DNA of 64,000 bases, from positions 203,951-267,950 of the forward strand of contig JACKNF010000004.1 in NCBI GenBank assembly GCA_024234995.1. Reading direction: 5' to 3'. Shown in pieces: positions 17,755-26,687 of this stretch. The notes under the pieces are model-generated. The model had not been told where the DNA came from and ran no database searches. It saw only the letters and a program-made list of their open reading frames with translations. The stretch's first letter is position 1. Each line of letters starts with the position of its first letter. A program made the translations under genes and the position numbers. Source of the DNA: Gammaproteobacteria bacterium. GTDB lineage: Bacteria > Pseudomonadota > Gammaproteobacteria > Competibacterales > Competibacteraceae.

Positions 17755-19144
17755 GACGAGCCTCCCGCCGTTCATCGGCTTTGAGTGAATAAATTGAGTG
17801 ATAAGGCGCCACTGCGTGCTCAGCATGCGCTAGCAACGCATTCGCCAGATCAAACAGCCCTTGCCGGGCGCCTCGATAGCCGATCCAGGCCCGCTGATAG
17901 CCGCCAAACTGGTCATGGAGCGGATAACCAGCGCGCAATAAGGGCAGCCCCAACCGTTGGGCTATTTCAGTGACATGGGAACTGCCAATCAGCAGTTCCG
18001 CTTCGTGTTCACACACCAGCCGTTCCAAATCGTCCAGATCACCAATATGGACTTGCGCCAATGGCAATTGCGGCAGAATTGACGCAGCGGCCGGCGCAAT
18101 CGCGGCCACCACTTCAGCGCCCATATCCGCCAGCAATTGGCTAAAACCATGCAACAGATCAGGCTCAGCAGCGATAGCAATCCGCGCCCGGCCCAAAAGG
18201 AAATGCGTATCCAGCATGGCGTCCTGCAATTGAGCGCGTTGCCGGGTCAACGCTGCGGGTACCGGCTGGCCAGTGATTCCCGCTAGAGTCATGACGAATC
18301 GATCCGTCGCATCCAGTCCAAACAGATGCGGGAAGCAGTGCACAGGTACCCGAGTACGCTCGTGCAGCAAGTCAGCAACCGGGTATAGAGAGGCACCCAT
18401 CACCAAGGTTGCTATAGCATCATCCAACGTGGCGAAAGCGGCCAAAGGAGTGCCGCCCGTTGTCAGCGGATTGTAATCTTCTGCGTCGAGGTGCCCGTCC
18501 AGAGAATCGGAGAGATCAGGAATAAACACCGGGTGTAAATCGAAACGCTCAATCAACTCGCGCAGAACCTCTAGATCACCCGGCGTCAGCGAGGCTCCGC
18601 ACAGCACGTTAACCCGGCGGGGAGAATGATCAGATTTCCGGCGCCTTATCCGATTTACTGCTTCTAAAGGAGCCCATTCAGAGATCATCGCCTTGACTGT
18701 GGCAGCGAAGCCGCTTTCCAGGCAACCGCTGAAATCGGGCGTGTTAACGGGTACAACACGAACGGCCTGGAATTCTGGATAACGTTCCCGGAATATCTTG
18801 AGCACCCGCTGGATATCCGTACCCTGGGCCTCCGTCAGGCCCGTGGTCAGCAATCCCACTGCAGCGGGCCGATGTTTTTCACAAACAGTGCGTAACCCAT
18901 CCAGCAGGCTGTCGTCAGCACCCATGATGCTGCTAATCGGGTCCAGCGCGCTGGTTTGCAACGGAATCGGTTCACGGAAATGGCGCACCAGGAAGACTTT
19001 AGCGAAGGCCGTGCAGCCCTGTGCGCCATGGAGCAAGGGAATCGCCCGGTTCAGCCCCAGGATCGCCAGACTGGCGCCCAGAGGCTGACTGGTTTTCAGC
19101 GGACTGACCGATAGCGGTTTGCTGCGACGGATAACTTCAGCCAT
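17711..19144 (-). CDS. nifN: NifN, FeMo-cofactor scaffold subunit
   Basis: Starting at the ATG at 19144, inside the last codons of nifE, the protein has 477 residues. It is homologous to NifK: PLKTSQPLGASLAILGL, LLHGAQGCTAFAKVFLVRHFREP and GLLTTGLTEAQGTDIQ correspond to P-cluster regions, with one retained Cys (GAQGC). It forms the NifE2N2 scaffold on which the cofactor precursor is matured with Mo and homocitrate. GGAG in the nifE 3' end serves as ribosome site. Confidence 0.95.
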   Translation of the reverse strand: MAEVIRRSKPLSVSPLKTSQPLGASLAILGLNRAIPLLHGAQGCTAFAKVFLVRHFREPIPLQTSALDPISSIMGADDSLLDGLRTVCEKHRPAAVGLLTTGLTEAQGTDIQRVLKIFRERYPEFQAVRVVPVNTPDFSGCLESGFAATVKAMISEWAPLEAVNRIRRRKSDHSPRRVNVLCGASLTPGDLEVLRELIERFDLHPVFIPDLSDSLDGHLDAEDYNPLTTGGTPLAAFATLDDAIATLVMGASLYPVADLLHERTRVPVHCFPHLFGLDATDRFVMTLAGITGQPVPAALTRQRAQLQDAMLDTHFLLGRARIAIAAEPDLLHGFSQLLADMGAEVVAAIAPAAASILPQLPLAQVHIGDLDDLERLVCEHEAELLIGSSHVTEIAQRLGLPLLRAGYPLHDQFGGYQRAWIGYRGARQGLFDLANALLAHAEHAVAPYHSIYSLKADERREARHGATQASTDSSRWH

Positions 19145-20591
19145 GAGCTTTCTCCAGTTCACACAGACTTCTCTCCTCACCCCCGGCCTTTCTCCCGCCA
19201 GCGGATGAGGAGAGCACGCTCCAAGGTGCTGGCCGGCGCACTGCCTCCCAAACCGGGCTTTCCAGCGAGCGGGTTAACTCCCGCGCCAGCGTGACCAGAC
19301 CTCGATACCCGGCATAGCCGTGTTCCCGCTCCTGATTAATGTCCAGAAAGGGCAGCCGGGCCTTGAGGGCGGTATATAGATTGCGGCCACCCGCAACCAG
19401 AATGTCAGCTTGATAGGCGTGGACAAGGTCGAGCAGGCCGCGCGGATTACCATCCTCGATCAGGTGAGCTTCTTCGCCCATGAGCTCACGAATGCGCGCT
19501 TTGTCTTCCTCCGTGGATTTCTTCGTTCCCGTAGCCACCACAGTGATGCCTAACTCCTGGAGGGCAGAGACGATCGACCAGGACTTAACCCCGCCGGTAT
19601 AGAGCAGAGCGCGTTTGCCTCGTAACTGCTCTCGCCAGGGAGCCAATTCGGCGCGAATGTGCGCTTCTTCACGGGCAATCAACGTTTCGGTGCGCTGGCT
19701 TAAGTCTGCATCGTCAAGCAGGGCAGCAAATTGACGCAGACTGCTGGAAACTTCCTGAGCGCCGTAGAAACTCCCTTCGAACCAGGGGGCGCCAAACCGC
19801 TCGTGCAGTTTGCGGGCGACGTTGAGCATGGCGCGTGAGCAGACCACCATGTTAACTTCGGCGCGATGCATGGTCTGAATTTCCCGGAAACGCGCATCCC
19901 CCGATAGGGAACACAGCACGCGCAAACCGACTTCATCGAACAAGGGCAGGGTATTCCACAGCTCACCGGCAATGTTGTACTCGCCAATCAGATTAATGTC
20001 GTGGACCGTCAGATCAGGCCGGGCCGGATCAACCGGTGGCGGCTCCGGCTCATGCCCGCCCACCACATACTTCACCATGGCTTCGCCAGCGATACGATTT
20101 CCAAGATTCTTGCTACCGTAGAAACCAGCAGAATCGATAGGAATGACCGGCACGCCCCAACGCTCAGCCGCAGCCTTGCAAACCGCATCCAGATCATCGC
20201 CAATGAGCGCGGTGACGCAGGTGCTGTAAACAAAGACTGCCGCTGGCGAATAACGGTCGATGGCCTGTTTAATGCCATGAAACAAGCGTTTCTCGCCACG
20301 ACCCATGATGACATCCTGTTCGTTCAGATCAGTGGTCATGCCGAGTTTGAACAAGGCGGGACCGCTGGAGCGGGTTCCACGATTGTCCCAGGAGTTGCCT
20401 GCGCAGGCGATCGGGCCATGCACGATATGAGCAACATCGGCGATAGGCAGCAGGGCGATCTGTGCGCCGTCAAACGCGCAACCGCCAGCCGCCGCACCAG
20501 GTACAGGACGGGCACAACCGGATTTAGCCGCTTGCTGATTATGCGTGCAAGCCGGTTCGTCACGTAAGGCGGCAAGATCGCTGGCTTTCAT
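19137..20591 (-). CDS. nifE: NifE, FeMo-cofactor scaffold subunit
   Basis: The protein has 484 residues from the ATG at 20591. It carries DEPACTHN and SGCARP near the N-terminus, GGCAFDGAQIALLPIADVAH, IVHGPIACAGNSWDNRGTRS and YSTCVTALIGDDLDAVC, the Cys set for the scaffold's bridging cluster. Its ribosome site is weak. The last 30 residues are unusual: a repeat-like hairpin (19171-19214) is read in frame and replaces a normal C-terminus, making SSSAGGRKAGGEER. Confidence 0.95.
   Translation of the reverse strand: MKASDLAALRDEPACTHNQQAAKSGCARPVPGAAAGGCAFDGAQIALLPIADVAHIVHGPIACAGNSWDNRGTRSSGPALFKLGMTTDLNEQDVIMGRGEKRLFHGIKQAIDRYSPAAVFVYSTCVTALIGDDLDAVCKAAAERWGVPVIPIDSAGFYGSKNLGNRIAGEAMVKYVVGGHEPEPPPVDPARPDLTVHDINLIGEYNIAGELWNTLPLFDEVGLRVLCSLSGDARFREIQTMHRAEVNMVVCSRAMLNVARKLHERFGAPWFEGSFYGAQEVSSSLRQFAALLDDADLSQRTETLIAREEAHIRAELAPWREQLRGKRALLYTGGVKSWSIVSALQELGITVVATGTKKSTEEDKARIRELMGEEAHLIEDGNPRGLLDLVHAYQADILVAGGRNLYTALKARLPFLDINQEREHGYAGYRGLVTLARELTRSLESPVWEAVRRPAPWSVLSSSAGGRKAGGEERSLCELEKAHG
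19171..19214. repeat. REP-like inverted repeat inside the 3' end of nifE
   Basis: CTCTCCTCA (19171-19179) and TGAGGAGAG (19206-19214) are perfect inverted arms enclosing ACCCCCGGCCTTTCTCCCGC, the composition of a common proteobacterial dispersed palindrome. It is read through as part of nifE. Only one copy was noticed in this window. Confidence 0.55.
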
Positions 20592-20626
20592 GAGGTTAAA
20601 GGCCAAAGGTGAGAGGTTAAAAGTCT

Positions 20627-20657
20627 GGCGGATTAAAGGGCGGGCGCTTTATCCGCC
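20627..20657. repeat. Stem-loop in the nifF-nifE gap
   Basis: GGCGGATTAAAG and CTTTATCCGCC pair over 11 bp with one bulged T and an 8-nt loop. It fills the 75-bp gap between the nifF stop and the nifE start. With no T tract it is more likely an RNA-processing or partial attenuation structure that sets nifE level relative to nifF. Confidence 0.6.
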
Positions 20658-20665
20658 TTGCATGA

Positions 20666-21190
20666 TCAATCTGCTACGGCCACGCCTAACAACTCCGGCT
20701 TGACCAAATCCAGCCACTCCTCCAGACGCTCATCGGTCAGGTCCGCCTGGTTGTCCTGGTCGAGCACCAAACCGACGAATTCACCATCGTGCAGCGCCTT
20801 GGATTTTTCAAACTCATAGCCCTCCGCCGGCCAGCTCCCGACAAAACGAACACCCAGCTTTTTGAGTTTTTTGTAGGTGATGCCCAAGGCATCCACAAAC
20901 TCGGCGGGATAACCGACTTGGTCACCTAGCCCAAACAAAGCAACCGGTTTTCCTTCGAAATGGCTCGCTTCCACGTGGCCCAGAAACTCCGTGAGTGGAT
21001 CGGGCAATTCACCGTCGCCCAAGGTCGGCGTGCCAATGATCAGTGCTTCACAACCCCGCATCGCTTCGGGCGTGGTCTTTGCCATATCGAACAGTTCAAT
21101 TTCATCTTCTGCAAACTGTTTCTTGATTCGCTTGGCGATCTTGCGAGTGTTGCCGGTGTCGGTGGTATAGAACAAGCCGATCTTAGCCAT
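20666..21190 (-). CDS. nifF: NifF, nitrogenase flavodoxin
   Basis: A 174-aa long-chain flavodoxin from the ATG at 21190 (GAGG upstream). The FMN phosphate loop is YTTDTGNT at residues about 7-14; IIGTPTLGDGELPD and LFGLGDQVGYPAEFVDALG are the isoalloxazine loops. In Azotobacter and Klebsiella NifF delivers low-potential electrons to NifH. It sits between the nifY segment and nifEN, on the same strand. An earlier ATG at 21205 lacks support. Confidence 0.93.
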   Translation of the reverse strand: MAKIGLFYTTDTGNTRKIAKRIKKQFAEDEIELFDMAKTTPEAMRGCEALIIGTPTLGDGELPDPLTEFLGHVEASHFEGKPVALFGLGDQVGYPAEFVDALGITYKKLKKLGVRFVGSWPAEGYEFEKSKALHDGEFVGLVLDQDNQADLTDERLEEWLDLVKPELLGVAVAD

Positions 21191-21262
21191 GATAATTAAC
21201 CTCACTGAGTAACAAAGTGATTTTGTAACTACTCGGCCCTTCTAAATAAGGGAGAGCGTCTT

Positions 21263-21538
21263 TCAGGAATCCATACATTCCGTCGTAATAGCCAGCACGA
21301 TCCCAGTCGCTACATGGAGATCACCGGTCAGGCGTAAACAATGCTGGCGGCCATCCACCAGGTACAAATTGATCCTCGCACCATGCAGCACCGGTTCCGC
21401 ATCGTTGATGTCATCATCCAGACAGTGCGTGAAATAAAAACCGGGATACACTTTGCGCAAGTAGCTGAGGGCGGCGTGGTCTACGCTGTGAGTCTCGGCC
21501 CACTGGGCGATATCATTCAATTGGCGAGGCGTGATCAT
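21263..21538 (-). CDS. Small conserved nif-cluster protein
   Basis: 91 residues from an ATG that overlaps the nifY stop (ATGA) with GGGAGG just upstream. Sequence features are LNDIAQWAETHSVDHAALSY, LRKVYPGFYFTHCLDDDIND and EPVLHGARINLYLVDG. It resembles a small protein family that accompanies nifT/nifY in gammaproteobacterial nif operons (I recall it as DUF6129, not certain). Function is unknown; coupling to nifY suggests a role in cofactor or apoprotein handling. Confidence 0.75.
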   Translation of the reverse strand: MITPRQLNDIAQWAETHSVDHAALSYLRKVYPGFYFTHCLDDDINDAEPVLHGARINLYLVDGRQHCLRLTGDLHVATGIVLAITTECMDS

Positions 21539-22248
21539 GACACCTCCCCGGCCCCGGCCAAAAACCGGGAGGGCGCGGCGCGGCCAATAATCCGCGCCAG
21601 CCATGGTGGCGGATCGCCTGCGAGCACGGCCTGCAACTCATCCAGCACCGGCTGCGCATCTCCCGCCCACGAGCGCTTGATGGGATGCACACCGCTATTC
21701 ACGACCCGGGCAGCGGCGGGCCCGCCGATGGACAACACACATAACAGATCGCAATCCTTGATCAACGCCACCCTATCGGCGCTATGATCAATGCTAAACC
21801 GGGTGACCCCTGGAGCGGGACGAACCGCAATAAGACGTGTTTCGGCCGCTGAAACCTGATAAATCAGGAACCGGGCGCAGGAGCCGAAATGACCATCCAA
21901 GCGCTCACCGCTATTGGAAGCGCAGGCAACCCGGATAGAGTTGGGAATCTCACCATCATCATAAGGTTGAGGCTGTGGAATGCCGGCTAAATGATCCGTC
22001 TCATTCTCGCCTTTCAGATCACTCAGTGCCTGCCGTAACAGCGCGCCATCCATGTCGCGCAAGGCACCATCCGCGGCGATTTTCAGATCCTTGACCGTCA
22101 GGCTGTTCAACTTAGCTTCAGTCAGAGGCTCACCCAGCGCCTCCAGCAAAATGCTGAGCAACCGGCCCGAAGTGGTATCGGGCAATTGCCGCGCTGCCAG
22201 GGCAATGCGCAGTGCGACACAACGAGGGAGCTGGCTGGCGATTGTCAT
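21535..22248 (-). CDS. nifY: NifY/NafY-type nitrogenase accessory protein
   Basis: This 237-aa protein has two parts. An N-terminal helical domain (about 1-90, LPRCVALRIALAARQL... GRLLSILLEALGEPLTEAKL) corresponds to the apo-dinitrogenase-binding domain. The C-terminal NifX-like cofactor-binding domain (about 105-215) has IRVACASNSGERLDGHFGSC and DCDLLCVLSIGGPAAARVVN. Homologues bind apo-NifDK and FeMo-co during insertion. It overlaps nifT and the next gene by 4 bp each, so all three are coupled. Confidence 0.9.
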   Translation of the reverse strand: MTIASQLPRCVALRIALAARQLPDTTSGRLLSILLEALGEPLTEAKLNSLTVKDLKIAADGALRDMDGALLRQALSDLKGENETDHLAGIPQPQPYDDGEIPNSIRVACASNSGERLDGHFGSCARFLIYQVSAAETRLIAVRPAPGVTRFSIDHSADRVALIKDCDLLCVLSIGGPAAARVVNSGVHPIKRSWAGDAQPVLDELQAVLAGDPPPWLARIIGRAAPSRFLAGAGEVS

Positions 22249-22457
22249 AGCCGCTTCACCCGGACCGTCAGCGGCAGCCTGGGTGTTTGCTCCAAGGGCT
22301 CCAGGTAGAACCGCGATCCGTCAGACAACTGGATCTCACCGCCCCAAACGCCGGGTCCCGTATGTTCCAGCGCGACCACAGTTTCCTCGTGATCTTTCTT
22401 GGTGATATAGAACACCAGTTCACCGGCGGCATTGTTTCGCAACATGACGTTGGGCAT
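22245..22457 (-). CDS. nifT: NifT
   Basis: This 70-aa protein matches the NifT/FixU family over its full length: MPNVMLRNN at the start, LVFYITKKDHEETVVALE and GGEIQLSDGSRFYLEP. Its role is still poorly defined and it is usually dispensable. It lies 65 bp downstream of nifK and overlaps nifY by 4 bp. Confidence 0.93.
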   Translation of the reverse strand: MPNVMLRNNAAGELVFYITKKDHEETVVALEHTGPGVWGGEIQLSDGSRFYLEPLEQTPRLPLTVRVKRL

Positions 22458-22522
22458 GGCTCAATTCTCCAGCGAGAGCAGGGGCAGCGCGGTCACCAGC
22501 CCGCCCCTGCGTGGGGTCATCA

Positions 22523-24087
22523 TCAACGAATCAGGTCAAAAGCGTAATCTGTTTCACCCATCATCATCGTCTCCTCATCGAGCCGTTCCATGACGGCGTT
22601 GACCAGCGCCTTGAGGATGTACATCGCCCCTTCGTAGCCCAAGGTCGTGTCACGGTGCAGGTGGTGACGGTCGAACAATGGGAAACCAAGACGAATCAAG
22701 GGCACTTCGAATTCTTTACCTTTGTGCAAGGTGTCGCGCTGGATAAACTTGCCGTAGGAATTACCGATCAGGAAATCGGGTTTATCCGCGAAGACCAACG
22801 AACGCAGATGCCAGAGATCCTTGCCGAAATGCACCTCGGCACCCTGTCCATAAGGCGAATCCTTGAGACGCTTGGTCATTTCCTTAGCCCAGCGTTTGCT
22901 ACCGTTGTGACACAGCACATGCAACGGCTCAGCACCCAATTCCATGAGGAAATTGCACATCCCCATCACGAAGTCAGGATCACCGAATACCGAGAAGCGC
23001 TTGCCATGCAGCCAGGAATGCGAGTCGGTCATCATGTCCACCAACCGGCCCCGCTCCAGCGCTAACGAGTCAGGAATCGGCTTGCCGGTCAGTTCGGAAA
23101 CCCTCATCAGGAACTCATCCGTTCCCGTCAAACCCATAGGGATGTCGATGGCGGTCGCCGGTTGTTTCCAGATTTCCTCGACGAACTTTTTGGTCTTGGT
23201 CAAATGCCACGGTTGCAGCAACAGGTATCGATGGCGTTGGGCGCATCTTGAACCTCTTCGATACGGGTGCCGCCCGCGTACATGCGGAACTCACCGTCGG
23301 TCGGCGTATCGAGAATTTCCTCGGGATCGGACAGGAAGGTGTAATCGACATCCATTTCCTTCAACATCCGTTTGATGACCCGGAGGTTGCCGAGATAGGT
23401 CTCGAAACCGGTGACGATGTTGAGCTTGCCGTTGCTGCCGACCGTTTTGCCCTCCATCTTATTCAGGGTGAAGTAGCGCAGGACGCCTTCCAGCATGTTG
23501 TCCCAGCCGGTGGTATGGCTGCCGACGAAGCTGGGGGTATGGGCGAAGGGTGTGGGAAACTCCATCGGCACCCGCCCATCTTTCTTAGCGTTGTTGATGA
23601 AGGCATTCAGGTCATCGCCAATCACCTCGGCCATGCAGGTGGTCGAGACCGCAATCATTTCCGGTTGATACAGGGTTAGGGAGTTCTCCAACCCCTCGAA
23701 CATGTTTTTCTGCCCACCGAACACTGCAGCGTCTTCCGTCATCGAGTCTGAAACCGTGGCAATCGGCTCGCGAAAATGGCGATTGAAGTAGGTGCGGAAG
23801 TAGGCTACGCACCCCTGGGAACCGTGAACATAGGGCAGAGTCTTGTAAAAACCCAACGCACACAGCACGGCACCTAATGGCTGGCAGGCTTTAGCCGGGT
23901 TGATGGTCAGCGCTTGGCGCTGGAAATTTAGTTCCTTGTAAGCCTCGGTCGTCGTCCATTGAAAAACCTCTTCCAATTTTTCCTTGGGAGGCGCTTCTTC
24001 GAACACGTGCTTACGCGCGAATGCCTGTTGGTATTCGTCGCTGTTAAACAGCGGATAACCGGGGTTGATGGCTTCAACGTTTTGCAT
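22523..24087 (-). CDS. nifK: NifK, nitrogenase MoFe beta subunit, interrupted by a one-base frameshift
   Basis: The full span of 1565 bp is one base short of the 522 codons expected. Reading from the ATG at 24087 (GAGGAAGGTACC upstream), the protein is normal through P-cluster cysteines CQPLGA, GSQGCVAY and STTCMAEVIGDD to DAPNAIDT. It then shifts and stops as CCCNRGI. In the next frame LLQPWHLTKTKKFVEEIWK continues the family sequence to the usual C-terminus AFDLIR. One base, most simply a C or G after ACC at about 23223-23226, is missing. A sequencing or assembly error is likelier than a real mutation, since all neighbours are intact. Confidence 0.93.
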
Positions 24088-24115
24088 GGTACCTTCCTCG
24101 TTCGGACTGGGCCGA

Positions 24116-25591
24116 TCAGGCGACGTCTTGCAGCGCGGGCGCGCGGGCGGCGCGTTGCCAAGGCGCTTGCAGCTTCTTCCAGCAGGGGTTGTTGATCGTC
24201 ATGTCCATATCGCGGGCAAAGATGGCAAAGCCGTCATAGCCGTGATAAGGGCCGGAGTAATCCCACGAGTGCATCTGCCGGAACGGAATGCCCATCTTGT
24301 GAAATACATATTTTTCTTTGATGCCAGAGCCAATTAGATCAGGCTTCAGCCGTTCTACGAAGGATTCCAGTTCGAAGCTGGTGGCATCGTCATAGATCAG
24401 CGCACCGTCCTGTACTTCCTTGAAGGTACGGTCGTAATCGTCATTGTGGGCGAATTCGTAGCCGGCGCCGATCACCTCCATGCCCAAATCTTCATAAGCG
24501 CCGATGACGTGGCGAGGCCGCAAGCCGCCGACGAAGAGCATGACCCGCTTGCCTTCCAGCCGGGGGCGATATTTGGCGATGATCGCATCCATGGCCGGCT
24601 GGTACTTGGCGATGACCCGCTCGGCGTTTTCCTTGATCGTATCGTCGAAGAAGGCCGCGATTTTGCGCAGGCTTTCGGCGATCTTGGTGGGTCCGAAGAA
24701 GTTGTATTCCATCCACGGCATCCCGTATTTCTCTTCCATGTGCCGGCTGATGTAGTTCATCGAGCGATAGCAATGCAACAGATTCAACTTGGCATGACGC
24801 GTGTTTTCCATCTCTGGAATCGAGCCGTCACCGGACCATTGCGCGATCACCCGCAAACCCATTTCCTCGATGAGAACCCGTGAACTCCAAGCATCGCCAC
24901 CGATGTTATAGTCACCGGTAATGGCTACGTCATAAGGGGTTGATTCGAAACCTTCTTGATCATCACGGTTGTGCAGGACCCAGTCGCGCAGCGAGTCATT
25001 AGCAACGTGGTGACCAAGGGATTGCGAGACACCCCGGAACCCTTCGCAGCGTACCGGTACTACCGATTTACCGATTTCCTTGGCGGACTTCTTGGCAACG
25101 GCTTCGATATCGTCGCCGATCAAACCGATTGGGCACTCCGATTGAATCGTCACACCCTTGGCCAACGGGAACAGGGTATCGAGTTCGCTGATGATCTTGG
25201 CTAATTTCTTATCGCCGCCAAATACCACGTCCTTTTCTTGAAAATCGGAGGTGAAATTCATATCGGCAAAAACGTTGACCCCGCTGTAGCCCGTCACGTA
25301 GTTGCGGCGGCCGGCCCGGGAAAACTGACCGCAGCCGACCGGGCCGTGTGAAATATTCAGCACGTCTTTGACAGGCCCCCATACCACACCCTTGGCGCCA
25401 GCGTAAGCGCAACCGCGTGCCGTCATTACGCCGGGCAAGGCTTTCTTGTTGGCAACGATGCACTTGTTGGATTTCTCCAGGGCAGGGTCATTTGCCATTA
25501 GATGCTTGGCGCGTTGTTTACCCGTCTCTTCTGGGTAGACTTCTAAAACTTCCTGGATCAGTTGTTCGGTTTCTTGACGATTCATAGCCAT
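24116..25591 (-). CDS. nifD: NifD, nitrogenase MoFe alpha subunit
   Basis: This 491-aa protein has all key residues. P-cluster cysteines are in TARGCAYAG, GPVGCGQFS and QSECPIGLIGDD. The FeMo-co ligands are the Cys of LLHCYRSMNYISRH and the His of QMHSWDYSGPYHG. GFRGVSQSLGHH carries the cofactor-side Gln. This defines a molybdenum (not V or Fe-only) nitrogenase. GAGGA precedes the ATG at 25591. It is 28 bp from nifK and 69 bp from nifH. Confidence 0.98.
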   Translation of the reverse strand: MAMNRQETEQLIQEVLEVYPEETGKQRAKHLMANDPALEKSNKCIVANKKALPGVMTARGCAYAGAKGVVWGPVKDVLNISHGPVGCGQFSRAGRRNYVTGYSGVNVFADMNFTSDFQEKDVVFGGDKKLAKIISELDTLFPLAKGVTIQSECPIGLIGDDIEAVAKKSAKEIGKSVVPVRCEGFRGVSQSLGHHVANDSLRDWVLHNRDDQEGFESTPYDVAITGDYNIGGDAWSSRVLIEEMGLRVIAQWSGDGSIPEMENTRHAKLNLLHCYRSMNYISRHMEEKYGMPWMEYNFFGPTKIAESLRKIAAFFDDTIKENAERVIAKYQPAMDAIIAKYRPRLEGKRVMLFVGGLRPRHVIGAYEDLGMEVIGAGYEFAHNDDYDRTFKEVQDGALIYDDATSFELESFVERLKPDLIGSGIKEKYVFHKMGIPFRQMHSWDYSGPYHGYDGFAIFARDMDMTINNPCWKKLQAPWQRAARAPALQDVA

Positions 25592-25660
25592 GATCGGTTC
25601 CTCGTAATGATATGGTGGTTCCCTGCTCTTGACCGAGGGAAAGCCAAGACGGGAGTAAGG

Positions 25661-26548
25661 CTAAGCGGCAACGGCTTCTTCAGCAGCGGTCCTGCCGACG
25701 ATGGATTCATCTTCTTCATCGAGAATGCCAAATTCCAGCAGCAGATCTTCCAATTCATCCATCGTCAATGGAGTTGGAATCACCAGCTTTTTGTTATCGA
25801 CGATTTTTTGGGCCAGTTCGCGATATTCATCCGCCTGTTTGCAGTTGGGGTCATACTCGATCACAGTCATCCGGCGGATTTCGGCGCGCTGCACCACATT
25901 GTCGCGTGGCACGAAATGAATCATTTGGGTGCCCAGCCGTTCGGCCAATGCCTCAATCAGCTCAGCCTCGCGGTCAGTCTTGCGCGAATTGCAGATCAAT
26001 CCAGCCAGCCGCACACTGCCCGATGTGGCGTATTTGCAAATACCCTTGGCAATGTTATTGGCCGCGTACATCGCCATCATCTCGCCCGAGACTACGATGT
26101 AGATTTCCTGGGCCTTATTTTCACGGATCGGCATGGCGAATCCGCCACAGACCACATCGCCTAATACGTCATAGAAAACAAAGTCGAGTTCTTCGTCGTA
26201 AGCGCCTTCCTCTTCCAGAAAGTTGATGGCAGTGATAACGCCGCGCCCCGCGCAGCCGACACCGGGTTCCGGGCCGCCTGATTCGACGCAACGGACACCG
26301 CCGTAGCCGACTTTCAAGACGTCATCCAATTCCAGATCCTCGACCGTGCCGGCATCTGCCGCCATTTGCATGATGGTGCTCTGAGCTTTGGCATGGAGCA
26401 TCAAGCGGGTGGAATCGGCTTTGGGGTCACAACCCACGATCATCACTTTCTTACCCACCGCAGCCAGCCCCGCCACCAGATTTTGGGTGGTGGTGGACTT
26501 GCCGATGCCGCCTTTCCCGTAAATTGCGCATTGACGTATCATTGCCAT
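25661..26548 (-). CDS. nifH: NifH, nitrogenase Fe protein
   Basis: 295 residues from the ATG at 26548 (GGAGAGC upstream); upstream in-frame codons are leader. The P-loop is YGKGGIGKST at residues about 8-17; cluster cysteines lie in GVGCAGRG and DVVCGGFA; switch regions are VGCDPKADST and FYDVLGDVVCGG. The Arg of GVGCAGRG is the DraT ADP-ribosylation site, consistent with draT next door. The dimeric reductase passes electrons to NifDK with ATP. A sigma-54-type promoter lies about 50 bp upstream. Confidence 0.98.
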   Translation of the reverse strand: MAMIRQCAIYGKGGIGKSTTTQNLVAGLAAVGKKVMIVGCDPKADSTRLMLHAKAQSTIMQMAADAGTVEDLELDDVLKVGYGGVRCVESGGPEPGVGCAGRGVITAINFLEEEGAYDEELDFVFYDVLGDVVCGGFAMPIRENKAQEIYIVVSGEMMAMYAANNIAKGICKYATSGSVRLAGLICNSRKTDREAELIEALAERLGTQMIHFVPRDNVVQRAEIRRMTVIEYDPNCKQADEYRELAQKIVDNKKLVIPTPLTMDELEDLLLEFGILDEEDESIVGRTAAEEAVAA

Positions 26549-26597
26549 GATTTTGCTCTCCGGTCGCTGAATGATGAATCTTGCTTCTTCTCCATGT

Positions 26598-26613
26598 TTC
26601 AAACACCGTGCCA
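26598..26613 (-). promoter_or_regulatory. Sigma-54 (-24/-12) promoter of nifHDK
   Basis: Minus-strand TGGCACGGTGTTTGAA fits the TGGCAC-N5-TTGCA consensus with a full -24 element and one mismatch at the -12 (A for C). It ends 49 bp before the nifH start codon. Confidence 0.75.
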
Positions 26614-26687
26614 GAGATAGTTACTGATTAATATTTTGTTTTATAAAATATATTTTTTATCCACGACCTAAATGGCGGGTGGCATAG

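Noticed and set aside
20941..21000. TTCCACGTGG in nifF as a third parS site
   Set aside because: Only one half matches and it lies in coding sequence that explains it.
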